Assembly: GCF_001435995.1 (NCBI RefSeq)
Contig: NZ_AYYQ01000006.1
Span: 1-38,106 of the forward strand
Direction: 5' to 3'
DNA length: 38,106 nt
DNA from: Apilactobacillus ozensis DSM 23829 = JCM 17196
Lineage (GTDB): Bacteria; Bacillota; Bacilli; Lactobacillales; Lactobacillaceae
Shown here: piece after piece, positions 8,060 to 16,966 of the stretch
How positions within the stretch are numbered: position 1 is the first letter of the stretch
How the letters are laid out: each line of letters opens with the position of its first letter
Notes under the pieces: generated by a model
What the model saw: the letters and a program-made list of their open reading frames with translations, nothing else
Database searches by the model: none
Told to the model about the DNA's origin: nothing
Position numbers and translations under genes: made by a program

Positions 8060-8486
8060 TTAGGTTTTCCTCCTTTCTTATGTCGACTGGTCCAAAAATG
8101 GTTTCACAAGTTCCCTCAATCAGAATGCTATCTTTATCAACCTTAGTGATATTGTCGATGTCCGTACTGATAACCCTATCATCAGATAACAAACACTCAT
8201 CTATCATTCTGGCCACTTCTACCTTAATGTATTCAAAGTCTTTGCCTACTAAATCTTGAATGTCATTGCCATAATCTTCATTGTAGATTAACCATACAAA
8301 GCGCTCCGTTTGTAGTGCCTTGTCAATGGCTTGTAGCATGGCATTATATCCATCAGTAAAGCTAATGATACGGTTATTTTTAACTCTATAAGTTTTTGAT
8401 GGTAAGGTTACTTCTTCATAGTCATCCCCTAAATCGTCTTGTAAGCCATCGTCTTGAACTTCTTCAACGCTTTCAGCTGCATCCAC
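8052..8486 (-). CDS. Baseplate wedge protein (XkdS-like, DUF2634/gpW type)
   Basis: This 144-residue protein has an acidic N-terminus (E-E-V-Q-D-D-G-L-Q-D-D-L-G-D-D-Y), then T-Y-R-V-K and A-L-Q-T-E-R-F-V-W-L-I-Y-N-E-D-Y-G-N-D, the pattern of DUF2634/gp25-like wedge proteins that start sheath assembly. GTG start 8 nt after AGGAG; it overlaps the next gene by 8 bp. Confidence 0.87.
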   Translation of the reverse strand: MDAAESVEEVQDDGLQDDLGDDYEEVTLPSKTYRVKNNRIISFTDGYNAMLQAIDKALQTERFVWLIYNEDYGNDIQDLVGKDFEYIKVEVARMIDECLLSDDRVISTDIDNITKVDKDSILIEGTCETIFGPVDIRKEENLSG

Positions 8487-8840
8487 CTAATCATCTCCTA
8501 ACTTTTCAAATACATAAAATTCCTGGCCTCCATCTTTTCTAATCATTGCAACAGCATCCCCCTCTTCTAAATGCTGTTTAACCATAATCTCAATATCTTT
8601 AGTTTTATCTTCCGGCTTATTTATTATCATTTTGTCGGAATCTTTAACGATACTAATTTTTTCTTTATGGTCAGTTACATTACGCCCTAAAGTTAAAAAA
8701 TCTTCGGTTAAAATTAGTGTGTTACTAACTTCAATTTTTAAAGGACTTTTACTAACTACTTTCCCAAAAACTACATCAGAATATTCACTAGCGTGGCCAC
8801 CACGCTTATTAAATTGTTTTAAAAGGTATTCTCCTGCCAC
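8487..8840 (-). CDS. Baseplate protein (XkdR-like, DUF2577 type)
   Basis: This 117-residue protein is in the XkdR place between hub and gpW-like proteins, with V-V-S-K-S-P-L-K-I-E-V-S-N-T-L-I-L-T, a beta pattern of an OB-like fold, and G-D-A-V-A-M-I-R-K-D-G-G-Q-E-F-Y-V near the end, as DUF2577 proteins show. GTG start, overlapping the upstream stop. Confidence 0.82.
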   Translation of the reverse strand: MAGEYLLKQFNKRGGHASEYSDVVFGKVVSKSPLKIEVSNTLILTEDFLTLGRNVTDHKEKISIVKDSDKMIINKPEDKTKDIEIMVKQHLEEGDAVAMIRKDGGQEFYVFEKLGDD

Positions 8841-9811
8841 TATACATTCAACTCCAAATCTACCGTATAATCTCTATCGTTAAAATGGTGTGTGCTTTTA
8901 GTGATTAATAAGGATTTAGTACCTAAGCCCACTTCTTTCAAGCTTTGGCTTTTAATGATGCAAGCATTTCCAGCGACCAAATCGGTATGACCTACTGCGG
9001 TAACTTTCAAAGTGTTCTCTTCCTTACTTTTTTGCTTGAGTAATTGCTTGGCCCTAGCTTTAATCTGTGCCGGATTTGCTTTCTCTTTAGCTTTTTCAAT
9101 ATAAGTTAGTCTACCTAGCTTTTTAATTGAACTCGGCGAACTTTGAGCAGTGGCACTACTACGACCTTTTTTCTTTTTGCTGTCTTTAATGATTCTAACC
9201 ACATTAGCTGTATTTTCTATTGACCTGGATAAGTTAAAACTCTCCATTAGGCTCTTATCCCCTATAACTAGCTTTAACTGCTTGTAAGGAAATTTCCTAA
9301 GCTCTACAACGTTGTAATTAGCGTATAGATAAAAATGTTTATTAGTAGCTCGTTTGGTTTTAGCAATCGCTCCGCTCAACATGTCAAAATAACTTTTATT
9401 ATCGCAAACTTCGGCTTTTAGTTTTTCGCTTGATGTGGCCACCGTTTTAAATTTAACGCCTGCCATTTTTGCTACTTTTTCAAACCTTTGTGAAACGGTA
9501 GAGATAGGCATTACTAAGCTATCTTGATTTTTAAAATAGCGTAAAGCATCGTAAGCAGTAACGCTAAATGTTTCATCGCTACTATATTCATACTTAAATA
9601 CATAGCCATAAAAAATCTTCTTTTTGTTCCACTTTAAGCAAATTACATCCCCATTTCTAATCACAAAGCCCTCTTGCACTTCTAAAAGGTTAAAGGTTAA
9701 AGTCCCTGCTGCAAAGTTAGTAGTAGTTTCCCACTTAACGTTGTAAGCAAGTTCCCTAATGTCCCAAACCTTACTAGAATTTCTTTTTTTACATGTAAAT
9801 GTAGTAATCAT
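8840..9811 (-). CDS. Baseplate hub protein (XkdQ-like, late-control D family)
   Basis: This 323-residue protein begins with a beta-rich domain (D-V-I-C-L-K-W-N-K-K-K-I-F-Y-G-Y-V-F and F-S-V-T-A-Y-D-A-L-R-Y-F-K-N), as in XkdQ and gpD-like hub proteins at the tail tip. A basic linker (K-K-K-K-G-R-S-S) lies near residue 214. The ATG follows GGAGG. It shares one base with the next gene. Confidence 0.87.
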   Translation of the reverse strand: MITTFTCKKRNSSKVWDIRELAYNVKWETTTNFAAGTLTFNLLEVQEGFVIRNGDVICLKWNKKKIFYGYVFKYEYSSDETFSVTAYDALRYFKNQDSLVMPISTVSQRFEKVAKMAGVKFKTVATSSEKLKAEVCDNKSYFDMLSGAIAKTKRATNKHFYLYANYNVVELRKFPYKQLKLVIGDKSLMESFNLSRSIENTANVVRIIKDSKKKKGRSSATAQSSPSSIKKLGRLTYIEKAKEKANPAQIKARAKQLLKQKSKEENTLKVTAVGHTDLVAGNACIIKSQSLKEVGLGTKSLLITKSTHHFNDRDYTVDLELNV

Positions 9812-9814
9812 GGT

Positions 9815-10714
9815 TTAACCTCCAAAAGCATTAATCTTAGGAAACTTTGGCAAAGATTTATTATTCTCTTTAGGTTTAGACTTAGGGATGCTATGAGGAG
9901 ATTGAGGGGCTTTAGCGGTCTTATTATTAAAAATATCGGTTGGTTTAATAAATCCAATCGAACCACTAGGTACTTTAATCGGATGTTTATAGTGTGGTTG
10001 ATTTTCTTTTCTAAAAAAATATTGAGGTTGTAAATTATTGTCATGCTTAATCAAGTAAGACTTACTGGCTAATTTTTTCCTCATGGCACTTTTGCCATTC
10101 CCCACTTTTATATTATTGGCCACACTGCCAACACCTGTACCGCCTCGTTTACCAACGATTCTACCAGTAACGTTTTTATGTTTTTTATTATTAATTTTAA
10201 CTTTTGAGCCACGGCTTTTTTTGTGAGATGGCTTTTTCCTGGATTTGCCTTTTTTAGCAACCTTTTTCTTTTTACCAGTAGTTTTGAGCTTTTTAGCTTT
10301 AAACTTCTTAAATTCAGTAAAGGTTAGCGTACAAGCGTACTCTTTGGCATAACCATCTTTAAAACCATATTCAAAGTTGAGTGTGGCCCTTACCGATATA
10401 GAGGTAGTAGTTAAAACTACCCGGCAAGGCTTTTTAGATTTATAGATGTTATTTAGAAAAGAAATATATTTATTACCGTTAGATAAGGTATTTTTAGCAG
10501 TTAAGTAGTGGCAGTGCTTAATATCTATAGGAATAATTACATTGATACTAAAATCAATTAGCTTATTATCCCCAATTCTATTAACTTCTCCCAGCTTAAC
10601 TACAGTTTCCTTTTTGTCATCAGTCGTCTTTTTGATAGTCATCTCTGATGGTGCAACTGGTAATTCTATAGTTTTATTAAGGTGGTTGGTAATATAAACT
10701 CCAGCATTCCGCAT
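9815..10714 (-). CDS. Baseplate/tube adaptor protein (XkdP position), basic linker instead of LysM
   Basis: Residues 1-133 match the N-terminal domain of XkdP-type proteins (P-V-A-P-S-E-M-T-I, L-G-E-V-N-R-I-G-D, F-S-I-N-V-I-I-P). Relatives normally continue with a LysM domain; here residues 135-180 are an extremely basic K/R/S-rich stretch, followed by a G- and P-rich tail ending K-I-N-A-F-G-G. The total is 299 residues. It lies between tape measure and XkdQ-like genes. The basic part may bind DNA or peptidoglycan. GAGGGG precedes the ATG. Confidence 0.78.
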   Translation of the reverse strand: MRNAGVYITNHLNKTIELPVAPSEMTIKKTTDDKKETVVKLGEVNRIGDNKLIDFSINVIIPIDIKHCHYLTAKNTLSNGNKYISFLNNIYKSKKPCRVVLTTTSISVRATLNFEYGFKDGYAKEYACTLTFTEFKKFKAKKLKTTGKKKKVAKKGKSRKKPSHKKSRGSKVKINNKKHKNVTGRIVGKRGGTGVGSVANNIKVGNGKSAMRKKLASKSYLIKHDNNLQPQYFFRKENQPHYKHPIKVPSGSIGFIKPTDIFNNKTAKAPQSPHSIPKSKPKENNKSLPKFPKINAFGG

Positions 10715-10738
10715 TAATTAGCATCCCCTCACTTATTA

Positions 10739-13700
10739 TTAGTTAGATAGCATTCCTGTGTTTTTCTTAATTAAATAATTTTCAACCATTTCAACCAATG
10801 TTTCGGCATCGTAATTAGCGTTACCACTGGAATTGATTTGAATAGCGCCATTTTCTATATGGATATGATGCTCATTATTGCTACTCTTATCACTTTTAGA
10901 ATAGCTATTATTTACAACCCCACTAGCTTGAGCAGTGCTTAGAGAACTATCATAAGGCACGCTATTAGCACCAACTACACCGCTATTGTTAATGTTTTGA
11001 TTAGGGATGCTTTGCGCCATGTTGGAACTATTAAAGTTAGTATTAGCGTTGACGTTTAAATCTTTACTAGATAATCCATTCATAGCTTTTTTAATATTTC
11101 CAACCATTGATAACGCATTACCAAAAGAACCGGTTAGCGAATCCCCAGCATTATATTTAGCAATATCTCCAGCTTGTAAATCTGGCATCTGTGTACCTGC
11201 TATATGGTTGGTTATACCGTTAATTGTTCCTTTAACTTGACTAAAACCATCATTTAAACCGTTGTTCAGTCCATCCATGATTAAATTACCGGCTGGATTT
11301 AAGAGCTTTCTATCATAAGATAGTGGCCCTTTATGTGCCTTAATCCATCCAGCAATTCCACTAACGAAACTTTTAACACCCTCAAAAGCTGATTTAATAC
11401 CGTTTAAGAAACCGTTAATAATAGCATGACCAGCACCAACTAAAGCACCACCAAAGCCTCTAGCAATACTAACAGCGCCTTGAATACCACTGCTAACCGC
11501 ATTTTTAACCATGTTCATACCGTTTCTAACTGCGGAAACAACACCATTGATAGCACCAGCAACCACGGTTACTAGTATTCCAAAAGCTACCGCAACCGCC
11601 GCTATTCCAGCCGCTAACACCATAGCACCAGCACCGGCAAACATTAAGCCTGCTCCTAATACCATAGCACCAGCACCTAAAATAACTGCACCGACTGCGG
11701 CAACGGTCATAGCTACAGCTCCAATTAATAAAGCAGCACTTAGCACTACTATCCCAACTGATGCAGCTATAGCTAAAACACTAAATGTCATCATGGCTAC
11801 ACCCAGCGCCATAAGATTAATGGCTGCCATCATCCCGTAATTTGCAATATTTGGCAGTTGTGTAGCTAATAACGTAATTCCTGCGGCAACGATAAATACA
11901 GCAATACTAACTAAAATTAAAGCAGCGCCAAAAATTGCAAAGCCTACTGCTCCACCAATCATAGCCGTTCCGGCCACCGTAACCGCTGTACCAATTAGAG
12001 CAATCACGGCAACCATTCCAACCATTACAGCAACAGCTGGCCAACCAGCGTTAGCTAAAGAAATAGCAGCGTTAGCCATTATCCATAAGCCAACCCCAGC
12101 TAAAGCAACCCCAGCACCAATTAAAATAACTGCTGCTCCCAACTTAATGAAAGAACCTGCTGCTTGTGTTGCTCCAGTGGATGCACTTTTTAAAGCGCCT
12201 CCACTGCCTAAAGATGAAATACCATTTTTCAGCATCCCAAATATGCTAACTACTCCAGTAAGTGTTTTATATATAGCAATCGCTCCTGCTAAAAACATAA
12301 GCCCATAAGCTAAAACATTTAGAGCTGATGGATTTAACTTAGATAATAGGTTAAGACCTACCACGATACCGGTAATAGCCCATCCCTTAGCACTCATTTT
12401 TAACACTAACATTGCTCCAGCAAACACTTTAATTACGTTAGGGTTCAAGTTTTTAACAGCGTTAGCAATAGCAGATATTGCACCGGCCAAACCATTAATA
12501 GCTCCACCGGCAATTCCGCCAATCGTTCTAAAAGCTGCAAAGGGGTCTTTTTTACCACCAGCGCCACTATCAAAAACATGGCCAATAGCTCCACTAATCG
12601 AACCTAACATATTCATTACGTTATTAGCTGCTCCAGTATCGACTAATGAACCCCAAAAAGCACCAACTGCACCAGTTATTTTTGATAACGTACTCTCTAC
12701 AACACTTAGGCCGTTATCAATGGCTGGCGCTAGTTTTTTAGCTGCACTATCTAAATTAATATCGCCGATTTTGTCAGTGATACCGGATAGATGTTTAATG
12801 GCTACTTTTCCTAACGTGTCATAAGCTGGCTGTAGTCGATTAGCTATGGTTTCTTTCATCCCATCCATAGCTTGATCAACAGTTTTATATTCAGTGGCCA
12901 TTTTAGAAAACACTCTGTTGTTACCAGTTTTTTCTATAGCGTTGAAAAAGTCTTGAGTTTTTACAGTTCCGCCTTGTACACCTTGCATTAATTCACTCAT
13001 GCTCATGTTCATGCTCTTAGCAACGGCTGATATACCAGCTGGCGTTTGTTCCATCATTAACTTAAAATCTTGCCACTGTACTTTAGGTTTAGCGGCCATT
13101 TGAGTAGCTTGTTGCGACAAGGTTTTCATCGCTTGTGTAGGCTCACTAGATGCAGCTGCTAAACCACCAAAACCTTTAACTAATTGAGTAGTGTTTTTAG
13201 TTCCAGTAGCCTCTAATTGCGAATAAGTAGAGGCCATATCACTAGAACTATAAATTGTATCTTGTGCGAACTTTTGTAGTTCGTTTCTAACAGAGTTAAT
13301 CTTAGCTTGTGGCATGTTCAACTGTTGCATGTTCCCGTTGAAAGTGTCCCAGGCTTTTGTAGAACTTGATAACTCTTCATTTAGGGATGTTACTGCCGAC
13401 CTAGCTAAATTAAGGCCACCAACTACCGCACTAGATGCTAGATTAGCTCCTAGCATGGATTTAAACATCCCACCACCGCCAATACCTGCACTCTTAGGCT
13501 CTTGTGGTGTTTTAGGAGTTAAATTATTACGATTGCCGGCTTGATTTAAAGCGCTAATAAACTGTTCTGTCTGCACTTTGCCATTTTTAATATTGCTGAT
13601 TAAATCACTCATGCTAGTGTTCATAGAACTTGCTACTCTACTCATAGTGTTAGGCATGGTATTTAGCAAATCGTTAAAATCTTGCCATTGTACTTTAGGC

Positions 13701-14143
13701 TGCTTGGCCATTTTAGCGGCTGTTTCAGATAAAAGGATTAAAGAACTCTTAGGGCTGTTAGTAGCATTAGCAAGGGATGCTAAAGATTGAGTTAATTGGC
13801 TAGTATTAGATACTCCAGCCCTAGATAGATTTACATAAGCCTTACTAATTCCATCTATTGATGTATTAGTTTGCCTGGCAAAACCACTTAACTCATTTTT
13901 AGCAGCACCAATCTGAGCAGTTGGAATGTTCATACTACCTAATTTGTTGCTAAAATTAGTCCAGGCCTCTGCCCCTTTATTAGCTCCGGTAATCATCCCT
14001 GTTACCTTGCTTTTGGCTTGTGTAAACTTATTGGATAACTCGGATAACTTACTAGAAGAGTTAGATAGTTTACTAGCAAAAGCGGATAGGGGATTACTAA
14101 AGCCATCCACGATATTAATTTTCGTGTTCAAATTTTCTGCCAT
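10739..14143 (-). CDS. Tape measure protein with two tape-measure domains
   Basis: From the ATG at 14143 (GAAAGGGGGTG upstream; an earlier in-frame start at 14215 lies inside the chaperone extension) this is 1134 residues. The tape-measure core occurs twice, at about residues 45-205 and 260-415; both contain K-P-K/Q-P-K-V-Q-W-Q-D-F and M-N-x-S-M-S-(D/E)-L. Long hydrophobic stretches follow (about 540-630 and 665-870), then an L-S-Y-D-R-K-L-L-N-P-A-G segment and a polar C-terminus. It sets tail length and probably helps DNA cross the membrane. No lytic transglycosylase or peptidase domain is visible. Confidence 0.93.
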   Translation of the reverse strand: MAENLNTKINIVDGFSNPLSAFASKLSNSSSKLSELSNKFTQAKSKVTGMITGANKGAEAWTNFSNKLGSMNIPTAQIGAAKNELSGFARQTNTSIDGISKAYVNLSRAGVSNTSQLTQSLASLANATNSPKSSLILLSETAAKMAKQPKVQWQDFNDLLNTMPNTMSRVASSMNTSMSDLISNIKNGKVQTEQFISALNQAGNRNNLTPKTPQEPKSAGIGGGGMFKSMLGANLASSAVVGGLNLARSAVTSLNEELSSSTKAWDTFNGNMQQLNMPQAKINSVRNELQKFAQDTIYSSSDMASTYSQLEATGTKNTTQLVKGFGGLAAASSEPTQAMKTLSQQATQMAAKPKVQWQDFKLMMEQTPAGISAVAKSMNMSMSELMQGVQGGTVKTQDFFNAIEKTGNNRVFSKMATEYKTVDQAMDGMKETIANRLQPAYDTLGKVAIKHLSGITDKIGDINLDSAAKKLAPAIDNGLSVVESTLSKITGAVGAFWGSLVDTGAANNVMNMLGSISGAIGHVFDSGAGGKKDPFAAFRTIGGIAGGAINGLAGAISAIANAVKNLNPNVIKVFAGAMLVLKMSAKGWAITGIVVGLNLLSKLNPSALNVLAYGLMFLAGAIAIYKTLTGVVSIFGMLKNGISSLGSGGALKSASTGATQAAGSFIKLGAAVILIGAGVALAGVGLWIMANAAISLANAGWPAVAVMVGMVAVIALIGTAVTVAGTAMIGGAVGFAIFGAALILVSIAVFIVAAGITLLATQLPNIANYGMMAAINLMALGVAMMTFSVLAIAASVGIVVLSAALLIGAVAMTVAAVGAVILGAGAMVLGAGLMFAGAGAMVLAAGIAAVAVAFGILVTVVAGAINGVVSAVRNGMNMVKNAVSSGIQGAVSIARGFGGALVGAGHAIINGFLNGIKSAFEGVKSFVSGIAGWIKAHKGPLSYDRKLLNPAGNLIMDGLNNGLNDGFSQVKGTINGITNHIAGTQMPDLQAGDIAKYNAGDSLTGSFGNALSMVGNIKKAMNGLSSKDLNVNANTNFNSSNMAQSIPNQNINNSGVVGANSVPYDSSLSTAQASGVVNNSYSKSDKSSNNEHHIHIENGAIQINSSGNANYDAETLVEMVENYLIKKNTGMLSN

Positions 14144-14198
14144 AAATTTCACCCCCTTTCTAAGCATTTTTATATGTATGAAAAAAGCGGTTAGAGTG

Positions 14199-14860
14199 CT
14201 AATGACGTTTAGCATCTCTTTCCGCTTTCTTTTTCTGTTTCTGTTCTTCTGCTACTCTCAAATCAATAGCAGCTATGATTAGGTTTTTCTCGTGCCTGGA
14301 TAAGTTAGCCCACTCGTGAGGTTTCCAATGATATTCATTAAGCGTATAGATATAATATCTAAACTCTGCACCGGCCACCTTATCATTTATTATTTTTTTA
14401 CTTGGTCAACTTCGCTGGCATCGTTAGTGCTGATACCGGATAGATTGGTAATTTCTGTTCCTAAATTAGCATAATCTCCACTACGAACTACCATATCTTG
14501 TAATAGACCGATTGGATCAGCTACACGTCCCCAACTTTCTTGTAATTGAGCGTTATTTAGGTCAGGTTGGATAATTCCCTCAATCATCATTAAATCAGTT
14601 AATTTCGATTGATTTACGCTTTGTGATTTCATCCCAGTTTTACGATTAAAGCTAGTAGTAGTTGCATCGTTTTGAATTTCTTTAAAGCGTTTAGATGAAA
14701 TAGTTTGGATTACAAAGGGCGCTTTGATTCCTTTGATTTTAATAGCTTTTTTATCTAATTGAGTATCTACGTTATCTTTTAAGAATAAATCTAGTGATAC
14801 TGGTTCTGTACTTAATTCTTCTTGTTGTTCATCGTTTGTGTTTAATTGTTCTTCTGCCAT
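14199..14860 (-). CDS. Tail assembly chaperone, long form by -1 frameshift
   Basis: The codons GTA AAA AAA before the short-form stop contain the slippery heptamer A-AAA-AAA (14399-14393). A -1 slip there reads ATA ATA AAT GAT and continues 67 codons to TAG 14201-14199. The extension carries H-E-W-A-N-L-S-R-H-E-K-N-L-I-I-A-A-I-D-L and a lysine-rich coiled end, the usual T-domain pattern of tail chaperones. The long form would be 220 residues. The same G/GT arrangement is known from lambda and most long-tailed phages. The extension has no good start of its own. Confidence 0.85.
14390..14860 (-). CDS. Tail assembly chaperone, short form (XkdN-like)
   Basis: This 156-residue product is made when ribosomes do not shift. 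It is acidic and lies between tube and tape-measure genes, like XkdN or lambda gpG. It carries F-V-I-Q-T-I-S-S-K-R-F-K-E-I-Q and ends D-Q-V-K-K at a TAA directly after seven A. Such chaperones coat the tape measure during tube assembly. AAGGAGG precedes the ATG. Confidence 0.88.
   Translation of the reverse strand: MAEEQLNTNDEQQEELSTEPVSLDLFLKDNVDTQLDKKAIKIKGIKAPFVIQTISSKRFKEIQNDATTTSFNRKTGMKSQSVNQSKLTDLMMIEGIIQPDLNNAQLQESWGRVADPIGLLQDMVVRSGDYANLGTEITNLSGISTNDASEVDQVKK
14393..14399 (-). other. Programmed -1 frameshift slippery site
   Basis: A-AAA-AAA on the minus strand, in zero frame, directly before TAA TAA. The stop pair just after the slip would pause ribosomes and favour the shift. No long downstream stem is obvious. 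Confidence 0.8.
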
Positions 14861-14928
14861 TTTAAAGGCCTCCTTAAATTTTGTGTAAAAAAATAACCCT
14901 ATCTACATAGCGTTAGTGATTAATTATT

Positions 14929-15393
14929 TTATTGTTCATCAAAAGGTGTATCTAAGTGGATATTTTCAAAAGTTAAATCACTTTCCCACTCCATAACGCC
15001 ATCATCAGCCTCTGCATCAATAATAGGGATGTCATCAAGATTGACTTCTCCAACCGTAACAACTTGTCGACCACTTTTAGATGTCTTGTCCTCTACTTCC
15101 ACTTGAATAGTGAAATATAGGTCTTGGCCACCTTGTACATAAGGCAAACCGTATTTTAACCAGCGTGAAGAGATTAGGTAACCGGATAAACTACCAGTCC
15201 CCTCAACTCCAGTTACTTTTTTCTTTTTCCAATGGTCGCCAAAAGTGGCTACATCAGTTTTTTTCTTTTCAATTTTTAGCTTAATTTTATTAGTATCACT
15301 CATGACGATAATTTGGTCGCCAATTTTCATGAAAACTTTAGCATCTTTAGTAGAGATTGCATCCCTACCATTCATAAACTCATTAAGTGGCAT
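14929..15393 (-). CDS. Tail tube protein (XkdM-like)
   Basis: This 154-residue protein is typical in length and sequence of the PBSX-type tube: N-G-R-D-A-I-S-T-K-D-A near the start, T-G-S-L-S-G-Y-L-I-S in the middle and E-S-D-L-T-F-E at the end. It stacks in rings inside the sheath and carries DNA. It has AAGGAGG before the start and a 69-bp gap to the chaperone gene with no clear feature. Confidence 0.92.
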   Translation of the reverse strand: MPLNEFMNGRDAISTKDAKVFMKIGDQIIVMSDTNKIKLKIEKKKTDVATFGDHWKKKKVTGVEGTGSLSGYLISSRWLKYGLPYVQGGQDLYFTIQVEVEDKTSKSGRQVVTVGEVNLDDIPIIDAEADDGVMEWESDLTFENIHLDTPFDEQ

Positions 15394-15407
15394 TTAAGCA
15401 GTCCTCC

Positions 15408-16760
15408 TTATTCCGCAATGATTGTCATGTATAGTTTTTCCATGCTATCAACTGGTTTAACGTTCAACTGTACTTCTACAGCGTCCTTATTTTCGCCCTT
15501 GACCACTTCAATATCACTAGCTTTAAAATCTTCGATACAGCCGGCATCTTGTAAGCCATTTAGGTAAGTAATTCTATCTGACTTAAATAAATCACGACCA
15601 GTAGCGTTATTACTGATTTTGCCAATATATACTTTTTCAAAAGTATCTTTAGTATCATTAGCAATTAAGTCTAAAATTCTGATTAAGCGGTTTTTAGCAA
15701 AGAATTTAGGTTTGGTTTTAGTAAATCTAACTAAGGTGTTGATGTCATCTTCAATGACTACAGAGCCATCCCTGCGGTTAGTGAAGACCACTTTACCACC
15801 TTTGATAGCTTGCTCGATTAAATCGTTAGAAAGTCTAGGGATGGTATCAATAGCCTCTGGATATTCATAGTATGTTAATGATTGGTTAAATGGAACTGAT
15901 GCACTAGCTCCGGCAAAGAAACCTGCTGCGAAAGTACGCTCAATTTGAGTTCCGTCTTGTAAAACAACACCGTTCATAACAGCGCTAGTTCCCTCATAGT
16001 TATAATCACTAGATGGCAATGTAGGAATTACAGCAGTTACATGATAGCCCTCTTTTTCTCTTAAATCTTGCACTAATTGAGCTACTAACTCATGAATATT
16101 GCTATTAACTGGATAGCCAGCAGTAGTTACAACATTAAAAATGTTAGTTTCTAGGGCCTCGGTAATAATATCTGGTACGCTGTCATCTAAGTTTTTAGAT
16201 GAGCCACCAGTTAAGCTATATGAGTTTTCGCCAGCCAATTTACTAAACTTGTTATCAGCATCATCAGCAACTTCAACATCAAAATAATCATCTGACATAA
16301 TTTCTTCTGCCATTTCGATTTTTTGAGTATTAACTACAGATGTGTTGAAAATGTATTTAACTGTTACGGAACTATCGTTAATCCCCTTAATAACGTCTAC
16401 TTTAAGGTTATTACCTTTCGCTCCAGCATGTTTAGCAGTGAATTTCCACGGTAGGCTATTATCCACTAAACTAGCTTTTTCTCCATCGTTAAAGTTCAAA
16501 TAAAGCACTTTTTGAGCCGATTTAACGGTTTCTCTTAATGCTTTATTTGAATCATCTTCTAAATCGCTACCTAGTTCTTTTTTAAAATTGCTACCACGAT
16601 CTAGTTCAATGATTCCGTTGTTACCCCAATCGTGTTTAACACCATCGACTAATAACACGATTCCACGGTAACTATCAGCAGAGGGACTATCTACACCAAT
16701 GGTATTGATGTAAGCCCCTGGTCTGATTTTATTTTGTGTTACCCAATTTCCTCCGGCCAT
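15408..16760 (-). CDS. Tail sheath protein (XkdK-like)
   Basis: This is a 450-residue contractile sheath subunit. It begins M-A-G-G-N-W-V-T-Q-N-K-I-R-P-G-A-Y-I-N (the P-G-x-Y-I signature), and the C-terminal domain holds D-I-N-T-L-V-R-F-T and I-R-I-L-D-L-I-A-N-D, with the last strand V-E-V-Q-L-N-V-K-P-V-D-S-M-E-K-L-Y. It defines the phage as a myovirus morphotype. ATG start after GGAGGG. The next gene downstream encodes the tube. Confidence 0.95.
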   Translation of the reverse strand: MAGGNWVTQNKIRPGAYINTIGVDSPSADSYRGIVLLVDGVKHDWGNNGIIELDRGSNFKKELGSDLEDDSNKALRETVKSAQKVLYLNFNDGEKASLVDNSLPWKFTAKHAGAKGNNLKVDVIKGINDSSVTVKYIFNTSVVNTQKIEMAEEIMSDDYFDVEVADDADNKFSKLAGENSYSLTGGSSKNLDDSVPDIITEALETNIFNVVTTAGYPVNSNIHELVAQLVQDLREKEGYHVTAVIPTLPSSDYNYEGTSAVMNGVVLQDGTQIERTFAAGFFAGASASVPFNQSLTYYEYPEAIDTIPRLSNDLIEQAIKGGKVVFTNRRDGSVVIEDDINTLVRFTKTKPKFFAKNRLIRILDLIANDTKDTFEKVYIGKISNNATGRDLFKSDRITYLNGLQDAGCIEDFKASDIEVVKGENKDAVEVQLNVKPVDSMEKLYMTIIAE

Positions 16761-16966
16761 TAGATTCCCTCCTTAAATTCATTGATTTTGTTTCTTACAG
16801 CATCTAGCGTGTACTTATCTTCATCGTTTAAAACGATTGATAAGATAGCTTTTTCTGCCTTGCTATAACTAGCATCCCCAACAAGTGCTTTTTTAGAATA
16901 CATCGCTTTATCTTCGCTACTTGTATTATTACTAGGGATGATTGGTGTTTTTAAATCATTGTCCAT
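16760..16966 (-). CDS. Small tail-region protein of PBSX-type phages
   Basis: This 68-residue protein has a variable, polar N-terminus and a conserved-looking C-terminal helix pair (K-A-E-K-A-I-L-S-I-V-L-N-D-E-D-K-Y-T-L-D, then I-N-E-F-K). Small proteins of this form are common just before the sheath gene, with unknown function. It overlaps both neighbours (1 and 11 bp). Confidence 0.65.
   Translation of the reverse strand: MDNDLKTPIIPSNNTSSEDKAMYSKKALVGDASYSKAEKAILSIVLNDEDKYTLDAVRNKINEFKEGI

Noticed and set aside
9808-10044. Leucine/isoleucine-rich minus-strand frame overlapping the XkdP-position gene
   Set aside because: It lies wholly within a well-supported gene in another frame and lacks a ribosome site.
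11007-14282. Several long plus-strand open frames opposite the tape measure gene
   Set aside because: They are alanine/proline/isoleucine-rich mirror frames of the minus-strand coding sequence with no ribosome sites.
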